Source: Paralvinella palmiformis
Taxonomy: Eukaryota > Annelida > Polychaeta > Terebellida > Alvinellidae
Reading direction: 5' to 3'
Assembly (NCBI GenBank): GCA_025642065.1
Contig: JAODUP010000315.1
Span: forward strand, 337,001 to 401,000
DNA length: 64,000 nucleotides
Shown here: positions 22,812 to 34,189 of the stretch, one piece after another
How positions within the stretch are numbered: position 1 is the first letter of the stretch
Layout of the letters: every line of letters starts with the position of its first letter
The notes under the pieces: generated by a model
What the model was told of the DNA's origin: nothing
Database searches by the model: none
The model's input: the letters and a program-made list of their open reading frames with translations, nothing else
Translations under genes and position numbers: made by a program

Positions 22812-24601
22812 TTATGGTACAATACAATTTCTAAAATTCACAAGCATATAACAAACAAAAATAATATCAGAGGACAGAGTGGCTTCTGTCTGGTTCAGGG
22901 GGTTACATAGTATTTTATATGTCTTACCAAGTCCATTCTTTTAAAACGGTTTCCCAGTCATTCGGTTTTTCTTTTTGAAAAATGTTGGTATATTTATGTT
23001 GACATCTATTGGAGCAAAAATATCCTGAACATCAAATCCTTTATCAGCCATAATGGTATCTTTAGGATCCACTTTTGTCATTATATCACTTCGCTCAACA
23101 ATTTGGCGATCTGTGGTAGACCCACCATGTGCACTTGATACATACGACACTAAACCACCAGGTGTCACACCTACTAACACCTTTGTGGTGTTCCTGTTTT
23201 TGTATGTAAAAAGGTTGTCTGCTGTGCACCAGGCACCTTTGGTTTCTTTATGGGGCACTCAGTCCAATCAAAAATGACTCGTGTCTTGGGAAATTTTCTT
23301 TTAAAGTCTGAAGGTGCAAAAAAGTGAACAAATTCCTTTTCTGGACAGATATTCAGTTCTCTCCACTGCAGAGACATGAAACGAATCCATGTAACAAATA
23401 TGTTGTATACATCACATTCTGGTATCAAGAAATGCATACTCAGTTCAAAGTTTGTTTTATAACATATAATCAGAGTTAGAAAAAATTGATCCTCTGGGTC
23501 TAAATTTGGAACACCATACACGTAGTTCAACCTGGTTGTAGCCAGGACAGAGTGAGGCAAATACGTCTCTAAAAATTACATAGTTGTCAATGCCTGTATA
23601 AAATTGCATGCCTCTCGGATTATTTTTGTACGCTGCTGCAGTCATCCGATTACTGGAGAGATGATCCGAACCAGTCTGTGAGGAAGATTCTAACAGAATA
23701 GGTCCTGCATTAGTCTGAACACCCTGTGTTGTTTTTCGGCCACAGTTTCTACTTCCTCTACATGTAACATCTCAATGGAAGAGTCAATTACTATAACTGA
23801 TTCATCCACCATATCAACATCTTGATCGACTATTATATCATGCTCCAGTTGTCGTCTTTCGGCATGTAGCTGACGATCCACATTGGCTGATTTTTCCTTT
23901 TCCGTCCAGCAGAATTTGGAAGGGACTGCCCCATCTTTCAACCTCATTTTCTTCCCTACTGTAGGGAACCCTGAAAGAAATCAGATTTCATATGAATATA
24001 CAATAAAAATACCAAACCAATAACATCTTATGTTTTAACTGAGTAATAAATTATAGATAATCAATGCATTTATGTTGATTTCCTAATAGTTATAACTGAA
24101 TTTCTTATTTAACCTGAAATAAGCACAAACACTGTTGTAATGACTGATAAGATTTAAAGCAAACCAAAAATGAATGTATTATTGATTGTGTCATTTATAT
24201 AAGAAACAGCTTCATTGTAATCACAGTCACGACTGCCTAACCACACACAAATGACCGGCCTCCTACTCACACAGTCTGTATCTGGTTCGGCCTACGGCTA
24301 CCAAAACGAATGGCTATACCATAGCATAGGCCGTAAATAATTCACGTATTCATATGATCAAATATATAAATTAATATATAAATTAACGTATCATACCTAT
24401 GACATTTGTCGTTTTGTAGTCATCTGCTCTTAAATGCGACGGGCAAACCAAACTGTTTTGACTTGGCCGCCACAATTTTCCCGTTTTGTCAGCCACTCGG
24501 CGGATTGCAATAACCCACAATTTACACATGTCCCGGTCAGATGGGAATTGATGGCCTCCTCTATTTGAACATTTGGGTACCGAACAACACGTTGAAGGCA
24601 T
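22812..24601 (-). pseudogene. THAP-DDE transposase gene, broken
   Basis: Exon 1 (24601-24397) encodes a THAP zinc finger at the N-terminus (MPSTCCSVPKCSNRGGHQFP, later VCPSHLRADDYKTT, giving the C2CH pattern). It splices in phase 1 (G|GTATGA to TTTCAG|GG at 23970) into FPTVGKKMRLKDGAVPSKF, the usual THAP end. A DDE_Tnp_4-type domain follows: DPEDQFFLTLI, DFKRKFPKTRVIFDWTECPI, LVGVTPGGLVSYVSSAHGGS, IMADKGFDVQDIFAPIDVNI and, after a gap, GLGKTYKILCNPLNQTEATL, with the frame reaching a stop at 22812. Lesions include frameshifts near 23690, 23535 and 23208 and an internal deletion near 22950 that removes the segment expected to hold the third catalytic acidic residue. Similar THAP-plus-DDE transposases are known in ISL2EU/Harbinger-like transposons. 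I cannot decide the superfamily. Confidence 0.85.
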
Positions 24602-24819
24602 GTTAAGAAAATTAACCTCTAAACTAGAGTTATGTTACATATATTTATGAATCTGATGAAATTGTTATGTTCTGAATATGTCGATGGAAATGCTTGTACA
24701 CAGTCAGGAAATAGTAAAACACGCGATACCTTGGCCCCTCACGTGTCGCCATCTACCGGCATTGTGTTGCAAAACCTTTGTTGCTACAAAAGTCCCTCAT
24801 TTTGGTATGGTTGGCGCTT

Positions 24820-25180
24820 TTTTAAGGGAAAATCCCCTGGCTGTCGCTTATTCGGCACAGCCCCTATGTTGGAGTGGCTGAGGAAACTCCTCCCGCATCA
24901 CTCACAGGGGAGCAGTACGGAAAGATGGAGCCGAAATACGAAATACCCTGAGGGTGCTCACTGCCAGAGTGTTTTACGTCACCAAGGGGGTCTTTAACAT
25001 CCCCATTTATTTTTAATAATTCAGTGGACACGGCAGTGCCATTTAACGTGGTCAGCCACCCACGATGTTGTGAGCCGAGAAATTAAGATCTGGAAATGTT
25101 TAGACCTCTTGCTGGGATCGAACCTGTGACCCTTGGCACCAAGTGCCGGCTGCTTAACCGCTGGGCCACCGGAGCTCACT
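24820..25180 (-). mobile_element. SINE-A, full length
   Basis: The minus strand reads from the head 'gtgagctccggtggcccagc' at 25180, through B-box-like 'ggttcgatccc', 'tttctcggctcacaacatcg' and 'atggcactgccgtgtccact', to the tail 'ctccaacataggggctgtgc' at about 24850. The length of about 360 bases equals the copy at 48630-48994. It lies 5' of the THAP-DDE gene. Two frames on the plus strand cover it and are artefacts. Confidence 0.85.
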
Positions 25181-25282
25181 ACAATTCTGGTATGATTCTT
25201 CTGCGACCTTTATGGGGGAAAATATTATCTTTAGGTTATAATAAAAGTTACATTATTTATAATACATAATAATACATAATAT

Positions 25283-25498
25283 TTAGAATATACAATAATA
25301 CATAATATTTAGAATATACAATAATACATAATAATACATAAAATAAGTAATCGTGCCCACCCACACACGCTGTACATCACAAACAACACGACCCCGAGTC
25401 GCGTTTGTGCCTTCATCAGCATGGATATTTTCTATACTGACAAGGAACTGCTCGTTCTCCCCATCAGGCGACCATGTTTGTATATTGGACTCTCCCAC
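25283..25498 (-). other. Open reading stretch, possible exon
   Basis: The minus strand is open for about 70 codons (VGESNIQTWSPDGENEQFLV onward, then NIHADEGTNATRGRVVCDVQ). It has a non-random composition and higher GC than its surroundings, which is why I mention it. No ATG starts it: an in-frame TAG lies at 25516-25514. Possible acceptors are CTGAG at about 25508 or TTGAG at about 25499. I recognise no family and no partner exon. It may be an exon, a transposon fragment or chance. Confidence 0.25.
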
Positions 25499-25499
25499 C

Positions 25500-25961
25500 T
25501 CAAAACTCAGCGGCTACATTTTGCCGTTTGACTAGTCGAAGCTAATATAGGAGGGCATGAACTCCTATACCGCTTGAAGGCCGTTCTTAAACGCCTAAGA
25601 CGAAATATGTTAATGTCGTTGACGACGATGACTTCCAGACATATCTGCATATAGCATCGGCGCAGACGATCTTATAAGTTTAAAATGTTGACGAGCAATT
25701 TTCGTAACGAGTTATCTGATGACGTATGATGTCAACACGATTGTCACGGATGAGATTATTGGTTTGTGGAACCTCATCAACTTAGATGCATCTAACAGTC
25801 GGATGTAAAACGGTGATCCCATCTCGGACAGAGTTAACCACTTATTTATATCTAGAGTCTATTCCAATTACAAGATGAAGGTGGTTGTTTGTACGTTGAA
25901 GTTAAAAAACTTGTTTGTGCGGAGTCAGTGGTACAAACATCTGGCCACTGTTGCTAATAAA

Positions 25962-26008
<47 letters not shown>

Positions 26009-26708
26009 GTTTCTCATATAAATAGCCATACATTGTAATGCTTTGCGAATTTAAAAACTAAATTGAATTAATATGTACTTAGTAAATAAATGACTGATAG
26101 GTAATATTTTCTTCAAATCCAGTATGACGTGAGTACAAGATGATTTGTGTGGGCAACCATAATGAAAATGTGTGCCTAATAGTTGGGGAAGGGGGATTCA
26201 TTCAAACAAATATAACCAATTCGTCGAATTAGTGAACATATCACTTCACATTTTATTATACAATATGTGAGACCATCTCATTTTATTTCATTCGTTGAAG
26301 AAAGCTGCAATATATTTTCCAGAAATAGGTTTAAAACGCATTAGCAAACTTGACTTCTGAAAACCAATTGTAACGTTACATTCATCCCCTAATGTTAACT
26401 AAAATAGGTCAAAAAATATCTTTAGAATAGATCATTTTTACGAACGAAATCGATCACCGTTTAATTATAATTAAATCAGTTTAAATCATTTTAAATGAAT
26501 ATAGTTCATCGAAAGGATAAGTTCCAGATATTCTAACAGATATGTATCAATAATGTTAGATATTGCTTTGGCCTTTGACGCCGTGCGTTGAACATGAAAA
26601 CTTCCACACACATTCGAAAATATCAATTTGTCGCAGAACTGAGTAACATAGGACGTTCGTGTTTTTATCAGATAGTTCAAACAGTAGAATATGTACACCA
26701 ATCCTTTG

Positions 26709-26745
<37 letters not shown>

Positions 26746-27180
26746 ATGTCACAATCCGACCTAGCACTACGTATACTGATGGCAGGCAGTCATATCTAAT
26801 ATTCAAGACACGTGGTTTCCAATCGAATTTTGGTTTTGGACGCTCGCTGATGAGGATTAGAGTTCATTAATGCCAACAATATATAAATATGTCTCTGTTA
26901 ATGACATTCATCAGTTGACTGTCCATATGCCGTCTTCTTAGATATAGTCTTCTCCATCTTACAGCAGGGCATCCTCTTTGTCAGTTTCAGGAGGAGAGGG
27001 TAATCCCATTGTTAACATTTAAAATAAATTAACACATTTTATTTACTGAGAAACGTGATAGCTCGGTTTTGGTGTGTATGATGTGAACTAATTAATTAAA
27101 ACAGATAGATTTGCGTTTTATATGGATTATCTTTTATAGGTCAGTAAAAATGAAAATTGTGAGTGAGCGTGTGTGTGTGC

Positions 27181-27216
<36 letters not shown>

Positions 27217-27560
27217 CACTTGTAATTATGACTTATAACCTTTTATGCGAACGAAATGTGGCAAAAAAAATTCACATTTTTTAAATGTCTAAATGATATC
27301 TATCGCACCCCCCCCCCAATATATATTATAAACACTTAATTATTAAATCAATTTACTGCACCGCGCGCTTAAATTGGCTCTGGATACTACAGACATTATT
27401 ATTACATAGAAATTATATAGAGAGCACACTCTTTCATGATTATAAATAAATGAAAATGATCAGGTACATTTTTATTTAAATACGACCTTTTAATAAAAGA
27501 GATGAAAGTGAACATACAAGATATGTAATATTGGATTGTTAAAAACATTTGTAAAAGTTG
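25500..27560. other. Intergenic DNA with microsatellites
   Basis: (GT)n(AT)n lies at about 25963-26008, (ATT)n at 26709-26744 and (GT)n at 27168-27215, with a C-run at 27308-27318. No gene or recognised transposon was found among them. Confidence 0.4.
27471..27476 (-). promoter_or_regulatory. Candidate poly(A) signal of the small two-exon gene
   Basis: AATAAA on the minus strand lies about 98 bases after the stop codon at 27574. This is a normal distance and supports that stop as a real gene end. Confidence 0.4.
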
Positions 27561-27573
27561 GACAAACAAGACT

Positions 27574-27897
27574 TCAGAACAAGGATACATCCTCAAGCAG
27601 CCTTAGGAGTTGCGGTACCCAATTGGGAAGATTCTTGGCGGCGCCCCCATGTTCACAGCCGAGGTCTGCCAATATTTTACTCATATCTAAGGCATCCTGA
27701 AACAAACAAAAAAATTCAGAAGTGGCATCCATCGCCGAACTTATAGAGAATCAAAGCATACTGTGCTTAATGTTTGACTAGTATCTGTATTCTCTCATAA
27801 AGAATTAAACTAATATAGCTCTAGCCTGTGTGCTAATGGGATTTGGTGCAGGTGTCGCAGGCGTTGCAGAGCCTGAGGATATTTGGGATGTTGACAT
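27574..27897 (-). CDS. Hypothetical small two-exon protein
   Basis: Exon 1 (27897-27811) starts with ATG and encodes 29 residues rich in Ser, Thr, Pro and Ala (MSTSQISSGSATPATPAPNP, then ISTQARAIL). Exon 2 (27696-27574) follows a clean TTTGTTTCAG acceptor and encodes DALDMSKILADLGCEHGGAA, then KNLPNWVPQLLRLLEDVSLF and a stop. The phases fit (0 to 0), giving a predicted 69 residues: a disordered N-terminus followed by helical, leucine-rich sequence. The donor TTA|GTTTAA is weak and the intron is only about 114 bases. Both exons are more GC-rich than the AT-rich flanks. I do not recognise the family. Exon 2 is better supported than exon 1, and could instead end a longer gene with exons further right. 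Confidence 0.45.
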
Positions 27898-27939
27898 AAT
27901 GTAGTTGAAATTTAATGTCAATATTATCGTCGAGATGGA

Positions 27940-28920
27940 GAGTGAGTGAGTGAGTGAGTGCTTTGTTTAGCCTCGTCAGGACATTTTGCTAACGGGCAAC
28001 TCCTTATGGAAACCAGGCGATCGGATAAAGTCCCTACGGATCCACGTAATATCGGTACAATGAACTAGCATTGGAAAAAAATACAGTATTTATGTATATT
28101 CACGATTGTGGGGCGGGGGCACAAGACCAGATCGATTTACAAATATCTGTAGAAAATTTATAGAACATTCATTTCGTTAAAAATAATTTTTGCTACAAGA
28201 TCGAAGAAAATCACCTTTCATCACCCAAGACGGCCAAAGCGGCCAGCCAATCACTGTCGGACTCTAAGTTAGATATTATTATGACAATAAACTCTAAATA
28301 TCCGATAAAGAACCAAAAGCCAGGAAAATATAATAATTATCTGAGACAGATGATCGGTTATATAAGTTTCGTTATAAAGCTCACAATTGTCGGTGTTTAG
28401 AACTGTTTTTGTTAGTCCCGCTAACTTGGTTAATGAATATTCGTTTGGACATTTGCCAAAAAAAATGTTTTCCTTGGGCTTTACAATAGTAAATATCACC
28501 CATTACAACGAAAAGATGATGTATTGTGACAACACAGTTATGTTTCTAATCCAATATGAAGCTAAAAAGACTTTTTTAGCTAAAGTCCGCCTAACGTAAT
28601 CGTTCAGTGAGAAAGGTAGCATAAAATGTGCGCACAACAAATGCGCAATGGTGCTAAACTCCGCTGTTTAAAACGTAAACAGTGACAAACAGATATGTAT
28701 GAAATTATTAAATATACCGTTGTTATTGAAAAACAAAACTCATTTATTTGGAAGGTTTTTATAACGCGGTTCAACACAACAATTACCAATGATTTAGCAT
28801 TAAATTGTAAAACTTGTTGCAGCCCCGTGAAAAGCGGCCCATATATGGTGTTACTCCTCGCCGAACCTTAATTTGGGACTAACCTGGATACAACGTATAA
28901 ATGTTTTCGTTGCAATAGTG
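27940..28920. other. Intergenic DNA, nothing supported
   Basis: Contains a short (GTGA)n run near 27941-27960 and a few overlapping frames of 60-76 codons (28269-28499 minus, 28387-28599 plus). These mirror each other and have no splice sites. No feature supported. Confidence 0.35.
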
Positions 28921-28924
28921 GTCA

Positions 28925-29105
28925 GTTTATCTGCTAATGTAGAATGTCATATCTAAAGATATTGTGATCGTTGGCGACTTCAAGTTCCATCAGGTCAACT
29001 GAGCGAAGTGATAGTGACTGTCTTCAACATTTAGGTTATTTTTTAGTCATTGCGAGTTCTATTAGGTCATCGATTAATCGGTTCATATTTGTATCTCCAG
29101 AAGAC
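28925..29105 (+). mobile_element. LINE endonuclease remnant
   Basis: The plus strand reads DIVIVGDFKFHQVN near 28968-29009, the GDFN-type motif of apurinic-like LINE endonucleases. After a shift comes LQHLGYFLVIASSIRS near 29022-29070. Only about 60 residues are left. A tandem repeat follows immediately. Confidence 0.45.
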
Positions 29106-29615
29106 CAATAGCTCAGTAAATAATTTGTTGCCAAATACAAGAAAGCTCAGAAAAACCAAAAGTCCAATAAACGATTTGTTGTCCAAGACTAATATAGCTC
29201 AGTAACCTTTTTTTTCTATTAGCAAAAGTTCAATACACAATTTATTGTTGAAGGCCTATGAGTTTGTAAATTATTTGTTTTCGAAGGCTATAATAGGTCA
29301 ATAAACAATTTGTTGTCGAAGGCATAGCTCAGACAATTTGTTGTCGAAGGCTAATAACTCAATAAATGATTTGTTGTCAAAGGCCAATAGCTCAATAAAC
29401 GATTTGTTGTGAAAGGCTAATAGTTTAATAAACGATTTGTTATCGAAGAAGGCTAATACGTCAATAAACAATTTGTTGTTGTCGAAGGCTAATAGTTAAA
29501 TACACGATTTGTTGTCGAAGGCTAATAACTCAGTAAATGATTTGTTGTCAAAGGCTAATAACTCAATAAACGATTTGTTCTCGAAGGCTAATAGCTCAAT
29601 ACACGATTTGTTGTT
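29100..29615. repeat. Minisatellite, about 34-base unit
   Basis: About fourteen units of 'tcaataaacgatttgttgtc' followed by 'gaaggctaatagc' stand in tandem, with length variants from roughly 25 to 38 bases. The array is AT-rich and non-coding. It begins against the LINE endonuclease remnant. Confidence 0.92.
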
Positions 29616-29788
29616 GACTTATAATGTTGTGAAGCAAACTCGGTGATTACTAACTGGAACTCCACAATGTTGATTAAGTAGATCACGATGGGACCGAGTT
29701 ATACCCCGACAAGAACTATGTGAGGCAATACACGTAAATAGCTAATTTGAACTAAAATCAGAACAGATAAAGTTGACTGCACATTGGT

Positions 29789-29821
29789 GGTGGTGGTGGT
29801 GTGTGTGTCTCTCTGGGTGTG

Positions 29822-29862
<41 letters not shown>

Positions 29863-29890
29863 CTCTCTATCCCTGTGTGTGTGTTTGTTT
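29789..29890. repeat. Compound GGT/GT/CT microsatellite
   Basis: (GGT)n, (GT)n, then (CT)n at about 29821-29850 and (GT)n again. Frames over it on both strands are low-complexity. Confidence 0.9.
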
Positions 29891-29989
29891 GTCGCATGGG
29901 AAATAACATAGTACTATTATCAGTAAATGATAGTTGGTGGACAGGCAAGATAAGTTACGTTCGCAACTAGCGAGCTGTTGATGGACAAT

Positions 29990-31450
29990 AGATACTTACA
30001 CACGTACACGACCATTTTTGTCAGCGGTCAGGTCGAGTCGGCATTCCGAATGACCTGACCTCAGGCTTCGGGTGTAATATTGTTCTGCATGAAGCACTCG
30101 AGACGACCCGGGACCGTCGACTAATCAGCAGGCCGATATCAACAGCCCGTTAAAAGAGATCGCGACTGCAATAGGTAGCCCTGTCGTCGGCAAGTGTTTA
30201 CGCCTAAATTTTGGACCAGCAATAGCCTGGTTAACAGCTAGCTCCGATAACGTCGATCCAAAACCAGTGAGTAAATATAAGTATTGCGCCGATAGTGTTT
30301 CGCTCGTCCGGTCACGTACAGCCAATACCGAAAATGGCATCTGGCGCCAATAATACGTCGAAAGAGTACGAGCCTGTGTACGACACGCGCGCGCGCGCAT
30401 TGTGGCTGGGAAACTGGAACATGTATTTCCAGCACTGTTTCAATCTTGATGTCGGTCCGATGTCGTGCGTCCTATAAATGAGCACCGACGGCAGGTAATT
30501 GCGTCCCACCGATTCGGCAATATCGTATCTGATATTGTTGGCGATCTGGACAAAGGTCACGCATTTCGGCTCGTTACGTTAGATCTACCACGCAATCGAC
30601 TACCGAAACTTCGTCTGATTGTGCACTGAAGAAAGGCAAACTCAACGATGTATATAGGCGTTCAAGGTAAAATGCTTTAAAATGTTACCATCCACATCCG
30701 CAGTTACGGCTCACGGAACCATTTCGCCGCTGGCGACACCCAGGTCTATTCGGCTTTCGGTGTAGATAAATCAAGGGTGCCGCATAAGATGCGGTAGTGA
30801 ACGAACTTTAGGCATAACTCAATGTCGAAAAAAATTAGATCGTTGTGATTGTTCTAAAACAGAGGCCAAGTATTTCCACACATAACTTGGCAAGGGACCG
30901 AGACGCCACCGCTATACTAGACAGTATCGGTGTAGCTGCATATGTGCAATGGGGACGGGTTGGTGGGTGATAGTGGTAGATGCTTCGCCTTCTCCCACTA
31001 GGTTTTCCCGCTTTCCCCAAAACGACGCCCTCGCCGATGTCCTCTTGTCGGATGTAATGCCGTCCGTGGAATAGCAGACAGAGCCAACATCTGTGGAGCA
31101 TCTTTCGCCAAACTCCGAACATTCACCGCTAATATTCCGGGATGTTTTTCTGCAAAAGCGAGAAACCGGATCACGAGTTGACTCGTTCCATCCTACAGTG
31201 GTTACCGGAACTCTCCATTCTGTGCGCTGCCGAATGGACTACCGAAAGGATCAGCTGAAAGGACCATAACCCGAAACCCATGGATTTCCTATCACACCGA
31301 TATTGGAAGATTTCCACCGGAAAAATGTTATGGCGCCTCCACCGAGACGGGCTTATACAAAGCTAGAACACCGAATAACGACTCATCGAAACATCTAGCT
31401 GAGTTTAGAGCATTCTACCGCTAGGGTCTATAGCTTCGATCCCAGAACTC
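29990..31450. promoter_or_regulatory. CpG-rich island
   Basis: For about 1.4 kb the sequence is markedly richer in G+C and CpG than the rest of the window, with many 'ccga' and 'tcgg' words and a (CG)n core near 30388-30398. This may be an unmethylated promoter region or a fragment of a GC-rich repeat. Overlapping frames on both strands (30125-30560, 30835-31122) show no motif I recognise. Confidence 0.4.
30000..30015 (-). CDS. Candidate first coding exon (MVVYV)
   Basis: At the left edge of the CpG-rich island the minus strand has AAAATGG (ATG at 30015-30013) followed 16 bases later by a perfect GTAAGT donor (29999-29994). It would encode five residues and end in phase 1. It could be the start of a minus-strand gene reaching towards 27574, but the terminal exon there already has a local start in another phase, so I could not join them. 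Confidence 0.2.
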
Positions 31451-31454
31451 TTAG

Positions 31455-31660
31455 ATCGTTCCGATGGCCCAGTGGTTAGAGCATCTTGGCGGCAAACCTC
31501 CAGGCTGCGAGTTCGACAACGAATCATACCTAGCTGGATTTGTGGGATGTCCTCCTAGGTAGTCATCCCTCGGCCGTATGACCCAGCTGTAGCCAACCCC
31601 GAGGCTAAAACAACTCAGCTCGGCTCATCAGTTCCCAGACCTCATACACAGTAGAAATAA
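31455..31660 (+). mobile_element. SINE-C copy
   Basis: Head 'atggcccagtggttagagca', then 'caaacctccaggctgcgagt' and 'gctggatttgtgggatgtcc', 'cctcggccgtatgaccca' and 'agctgtagccaaccccgagg'. It shares the order of blocks with 4300-4445 (opposite strand). Immediately 5' at 31395-31445 is another short tRNA-like patch with 'cttcgatcccagaac'. Confidence 0.5.
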
Positions 31661-31664
31661 CCGT

Positions 31665-32720
31665 AGGGCCGGTATTAAGACAGTAACAGTTTATACCAAA
31701 ATATTAGCGTCGGATCATCTGATTTCGACATTCAGTTTGGTAAGTTGTGTTAATATCGAACCATCGGAAACGCGTTATATCGATTTTCTGGTTCACTTGC
31801 GGGGTGGAAAATCTCAGCTTAAAGGACAAATTTTTTATTGCATTCACTTTTTAAAAGTCGAATCGTTTCGCTTACGACATAAAATACATCGATTAAAATC
31901 ACGCCAATCGATTAAAGGCGTTTAAACTCGTTCTTTTTTAACTTATCGATTTTGCCACGTAGAAATTCCGCTAAGATCAAACTTGGAACCCAGATTAATT
32001 CTGTTTATAGGGAAGGATACAACCGATTCATTTTCCTTTCATTTTCAGACATCGCATTTTATTAGTGCTGTGTGCTTTCCTTTCAATTTCATAGCTCGAG
32101 TTGTCAACAATTTGTCGCAATTTATTAGTACCTCGTCCTAGTTCAGGGCTATGTTGCCGCTAATTGTGCCAATTCCACCAAAACAAACCACGCACAGCAC
32201 ACGTGAATTTCTATAAAATTATTTAAAAAAAGTTTATGCATTAAGTTTATTCAGAGGCTAATCGAGCAGACAAAACCAGACCTCCAACAAAAAAAGGCTA
32301 GACTGCGATATGCAATATGGACCTCAACGTTGAGAGTTAGACAGCTCGGATTAGATGTATGAGAGAATTTGATCTAAATCGATTAGCGTGATTTATAGTT
32401 ATATATGCACCGATCACGCACACGTCCACACACACACGCACACATACACACACACAGCGTCCTTTATAATAACAATTATTTAAAGGTCACAGGAAAAGGT
32501 TTCCCAAATTAGTCTAAATTTCAGTGTTATTTATTAAAATCAATTTCAATCAGAGACATATTTTTTTTTTCATAGAAATAAAGTTACGGTGGTTTTAAAT
32601 TTGCTTTGCTACCATCTCACACGACCGAAACTTTAATCGAGAATCTTCGGAATACTTCGGAATGTGACGTAACCTTTACCAAACAAAGACCCCAAACGCT
32701 GCACGTGGCCTTGTTTAACC
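31665..32720. other. Intergenic DNA, nothing recognised
   Basis: AT-rich with a CA run near 32430-32456. No exon or element supported. Confidence 0.35.
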
Positions 32721-32760
32721 TGTGTTACGTGTTCTATATTGTCTTTATAAAACATATAAA

Positions 32761-32829
32761 ACGGCGTATTGTGTTGCATACGATTGTGCAAACAAACATA
32801 CATCGAATACCAATGATTATATCCGACGT
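32761..32829 (+). pseudogene. THAP-like exon fragment
   Basis: The plus strand encodes TAYCVAYDCANKHTSNTNDY followed by IRR and a perfect GTAAGT donor at 32830. The CxxxxC spacing and following residues resemble the start of a THAP zinc finger. No ATG is in frame at the usual distance and there is no downstream partner, so this is most likely a decayed first exon. It is one of five THAP-like exons in the window. Confidence 0.35.
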
Positions 32830-33223
32830 GTAAGTGCCGTCAAAACACGACCCGAAACAACAATAAAGCCCCCCCGCCCCCGAAAATTACAAAAACAAAT
32901 GGCTAAAAAGACACCGAGGGAGGCACATCCCTTTATAGCCTAGTATAGGCTACATATGAGAGAGCCCCATGCATCCACCGGGCTCCCGTGTACAGACAGT
33001 TATCACTTCATTTTAAATGATGTAATGCGATAGGAGGAGGGAAATGCTCGCATTTAGACCCAGTGTGTTGACTTATCAATTAAACTTATACCAATACTAA
33101 TAAATACACACCAATCCAACTCTTGTTGTGGATCGGGGCCGGGTGTCGGCGGCACAGGTGGCTGCCCTATGACACGTAGGGACTTGCTGCAGCCGATTCC
33201 TCGCAGTTAATACTGTCTGTGAC

Positions 33224-33298
33224 CTATTTCGCTAGCGGTTCAAAGTTGTAGGGCTTGATATCCCTGGGAATGTCAAAACATTCGTCGGAATCTGACAT
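33224..33298 (-). CDS. Possible first exon of a P2X7-like cytosolic-domain gene
   Basis: The minus strand has MSDSDECFDIPRDIKPYNFE followed by PLAK and a stop at 33224. The acidic start plus a 'PYxFEP' motif is typical of the N-terminus of invertebrate proteins often labelled P2X purinoceptor 7-like. Further on, in another frame, comes DPQQELDWC near 33125, which resembles the WC-containing start of their zinc domain. A TAG and a frame change lie between, so the exon is broken or my reading of it is wrong. It sits among CRE-like sites. Confidence 0.3.
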   Translation of the reverse strand: MSDSDECFDIPRDIKPYNFEPLAK

Positions 33299-33363
33299 TT
33301 TGTCTGTCAACTGGCTAGAACGGTTGTAAGCAAGCTGTGGCACTATGCGGTGTTTGGCAAAGA

Positions 33364-33685
33364 TGACGTCACATTTAAAAAATATAATTGAAAATACAAT
33401 GGTACCCCGCCCTACGTCATCAATTGGTTCCAAAAGCCATGACATAACCCGATTTGTTACGTAAGCCTGAAGTAATGCCTTAAAATGCCTTTCGATGTAA
33501 ATATTTTATTATCTATACTTTTTTTGTGTTTTTAATGTTTTAGCTTATTTTATTGTTGATCATTTATTTCACGTCTTTTTATTATGACGTACGTAGGTGA
33601 CGCAGCTGAGTGACGTAACGTCAGACGATCGCTGAACTGATAAAGTGGATTAAAGGCGAATTTGACGTAGGCCGAAATGACGTAA
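33364..33685. promoter_or_regulatory. Cluster of CRE/ATF-like sites
   Basis: TGACGTCA occurs at 33364-33371. Further TGACGT half sites occur at 33413-33420 (reverse), 33585-33591, 33611-33618, 33663-33670 and 33678-33685. This density of CREB/ATF-type motifs in about 320 bases, between the minus-strand start at 33298 and the ETNK1 first exon at 34344, suggests a promoter or enhancer. Factor binding is inferred from motif knowledge only. Confidence 0.45.
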
Positions 33686-34189
33686 AGGGGGATATTACTT
33701 ATATAATCAAACCATTACGCTAATCATTTCCACAAAACGCCAAGTGTGTTGTTTCCAATGAAACCCATCCACTTCATCAGTATTGCTTTCATATGAGATC
33801 AGGAACAAGCACTAATTGAGAGCCTTAATTACCATATAAATCTCAAATGAAAGCTTAATTTTGTCTCAAACTCAATTCATGTGTTTAACAAATTTTTATC
33901 CATTTATTGCTATGAATTAATCAAACATAATTATATCGGTGTAATGAATGTCTGTATTTTGGTTAATGTAATCTCAATGTGTCCAAGAATTCCTGTATTA
34001 TCATGCCATTCATGGGCCAATAAAGAGCTAGTATATCGATCTATATCTAGATATAAGGCTTAAATGGTGTCCACATTTTAAATACGGCTCTGGATAAGCA
34101 TTAAGAAGTATTGCCTTATATATCGGCCTTAAATGTTAGGTTTACAATCTCCATACGAGAGATTATAAAATTATCCTCGCTAACTGGCT

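Noticed and set aside
24632..24997. 121-codon plus-strand frame
   Set aside because: It covers the reverse of a SINE-A copy.
30125..30560. Several frames in the CpG-rich island
   Set aside because: GC-rich DNA has few stop codons. None shows a recognisable motif or consistent splice sites.
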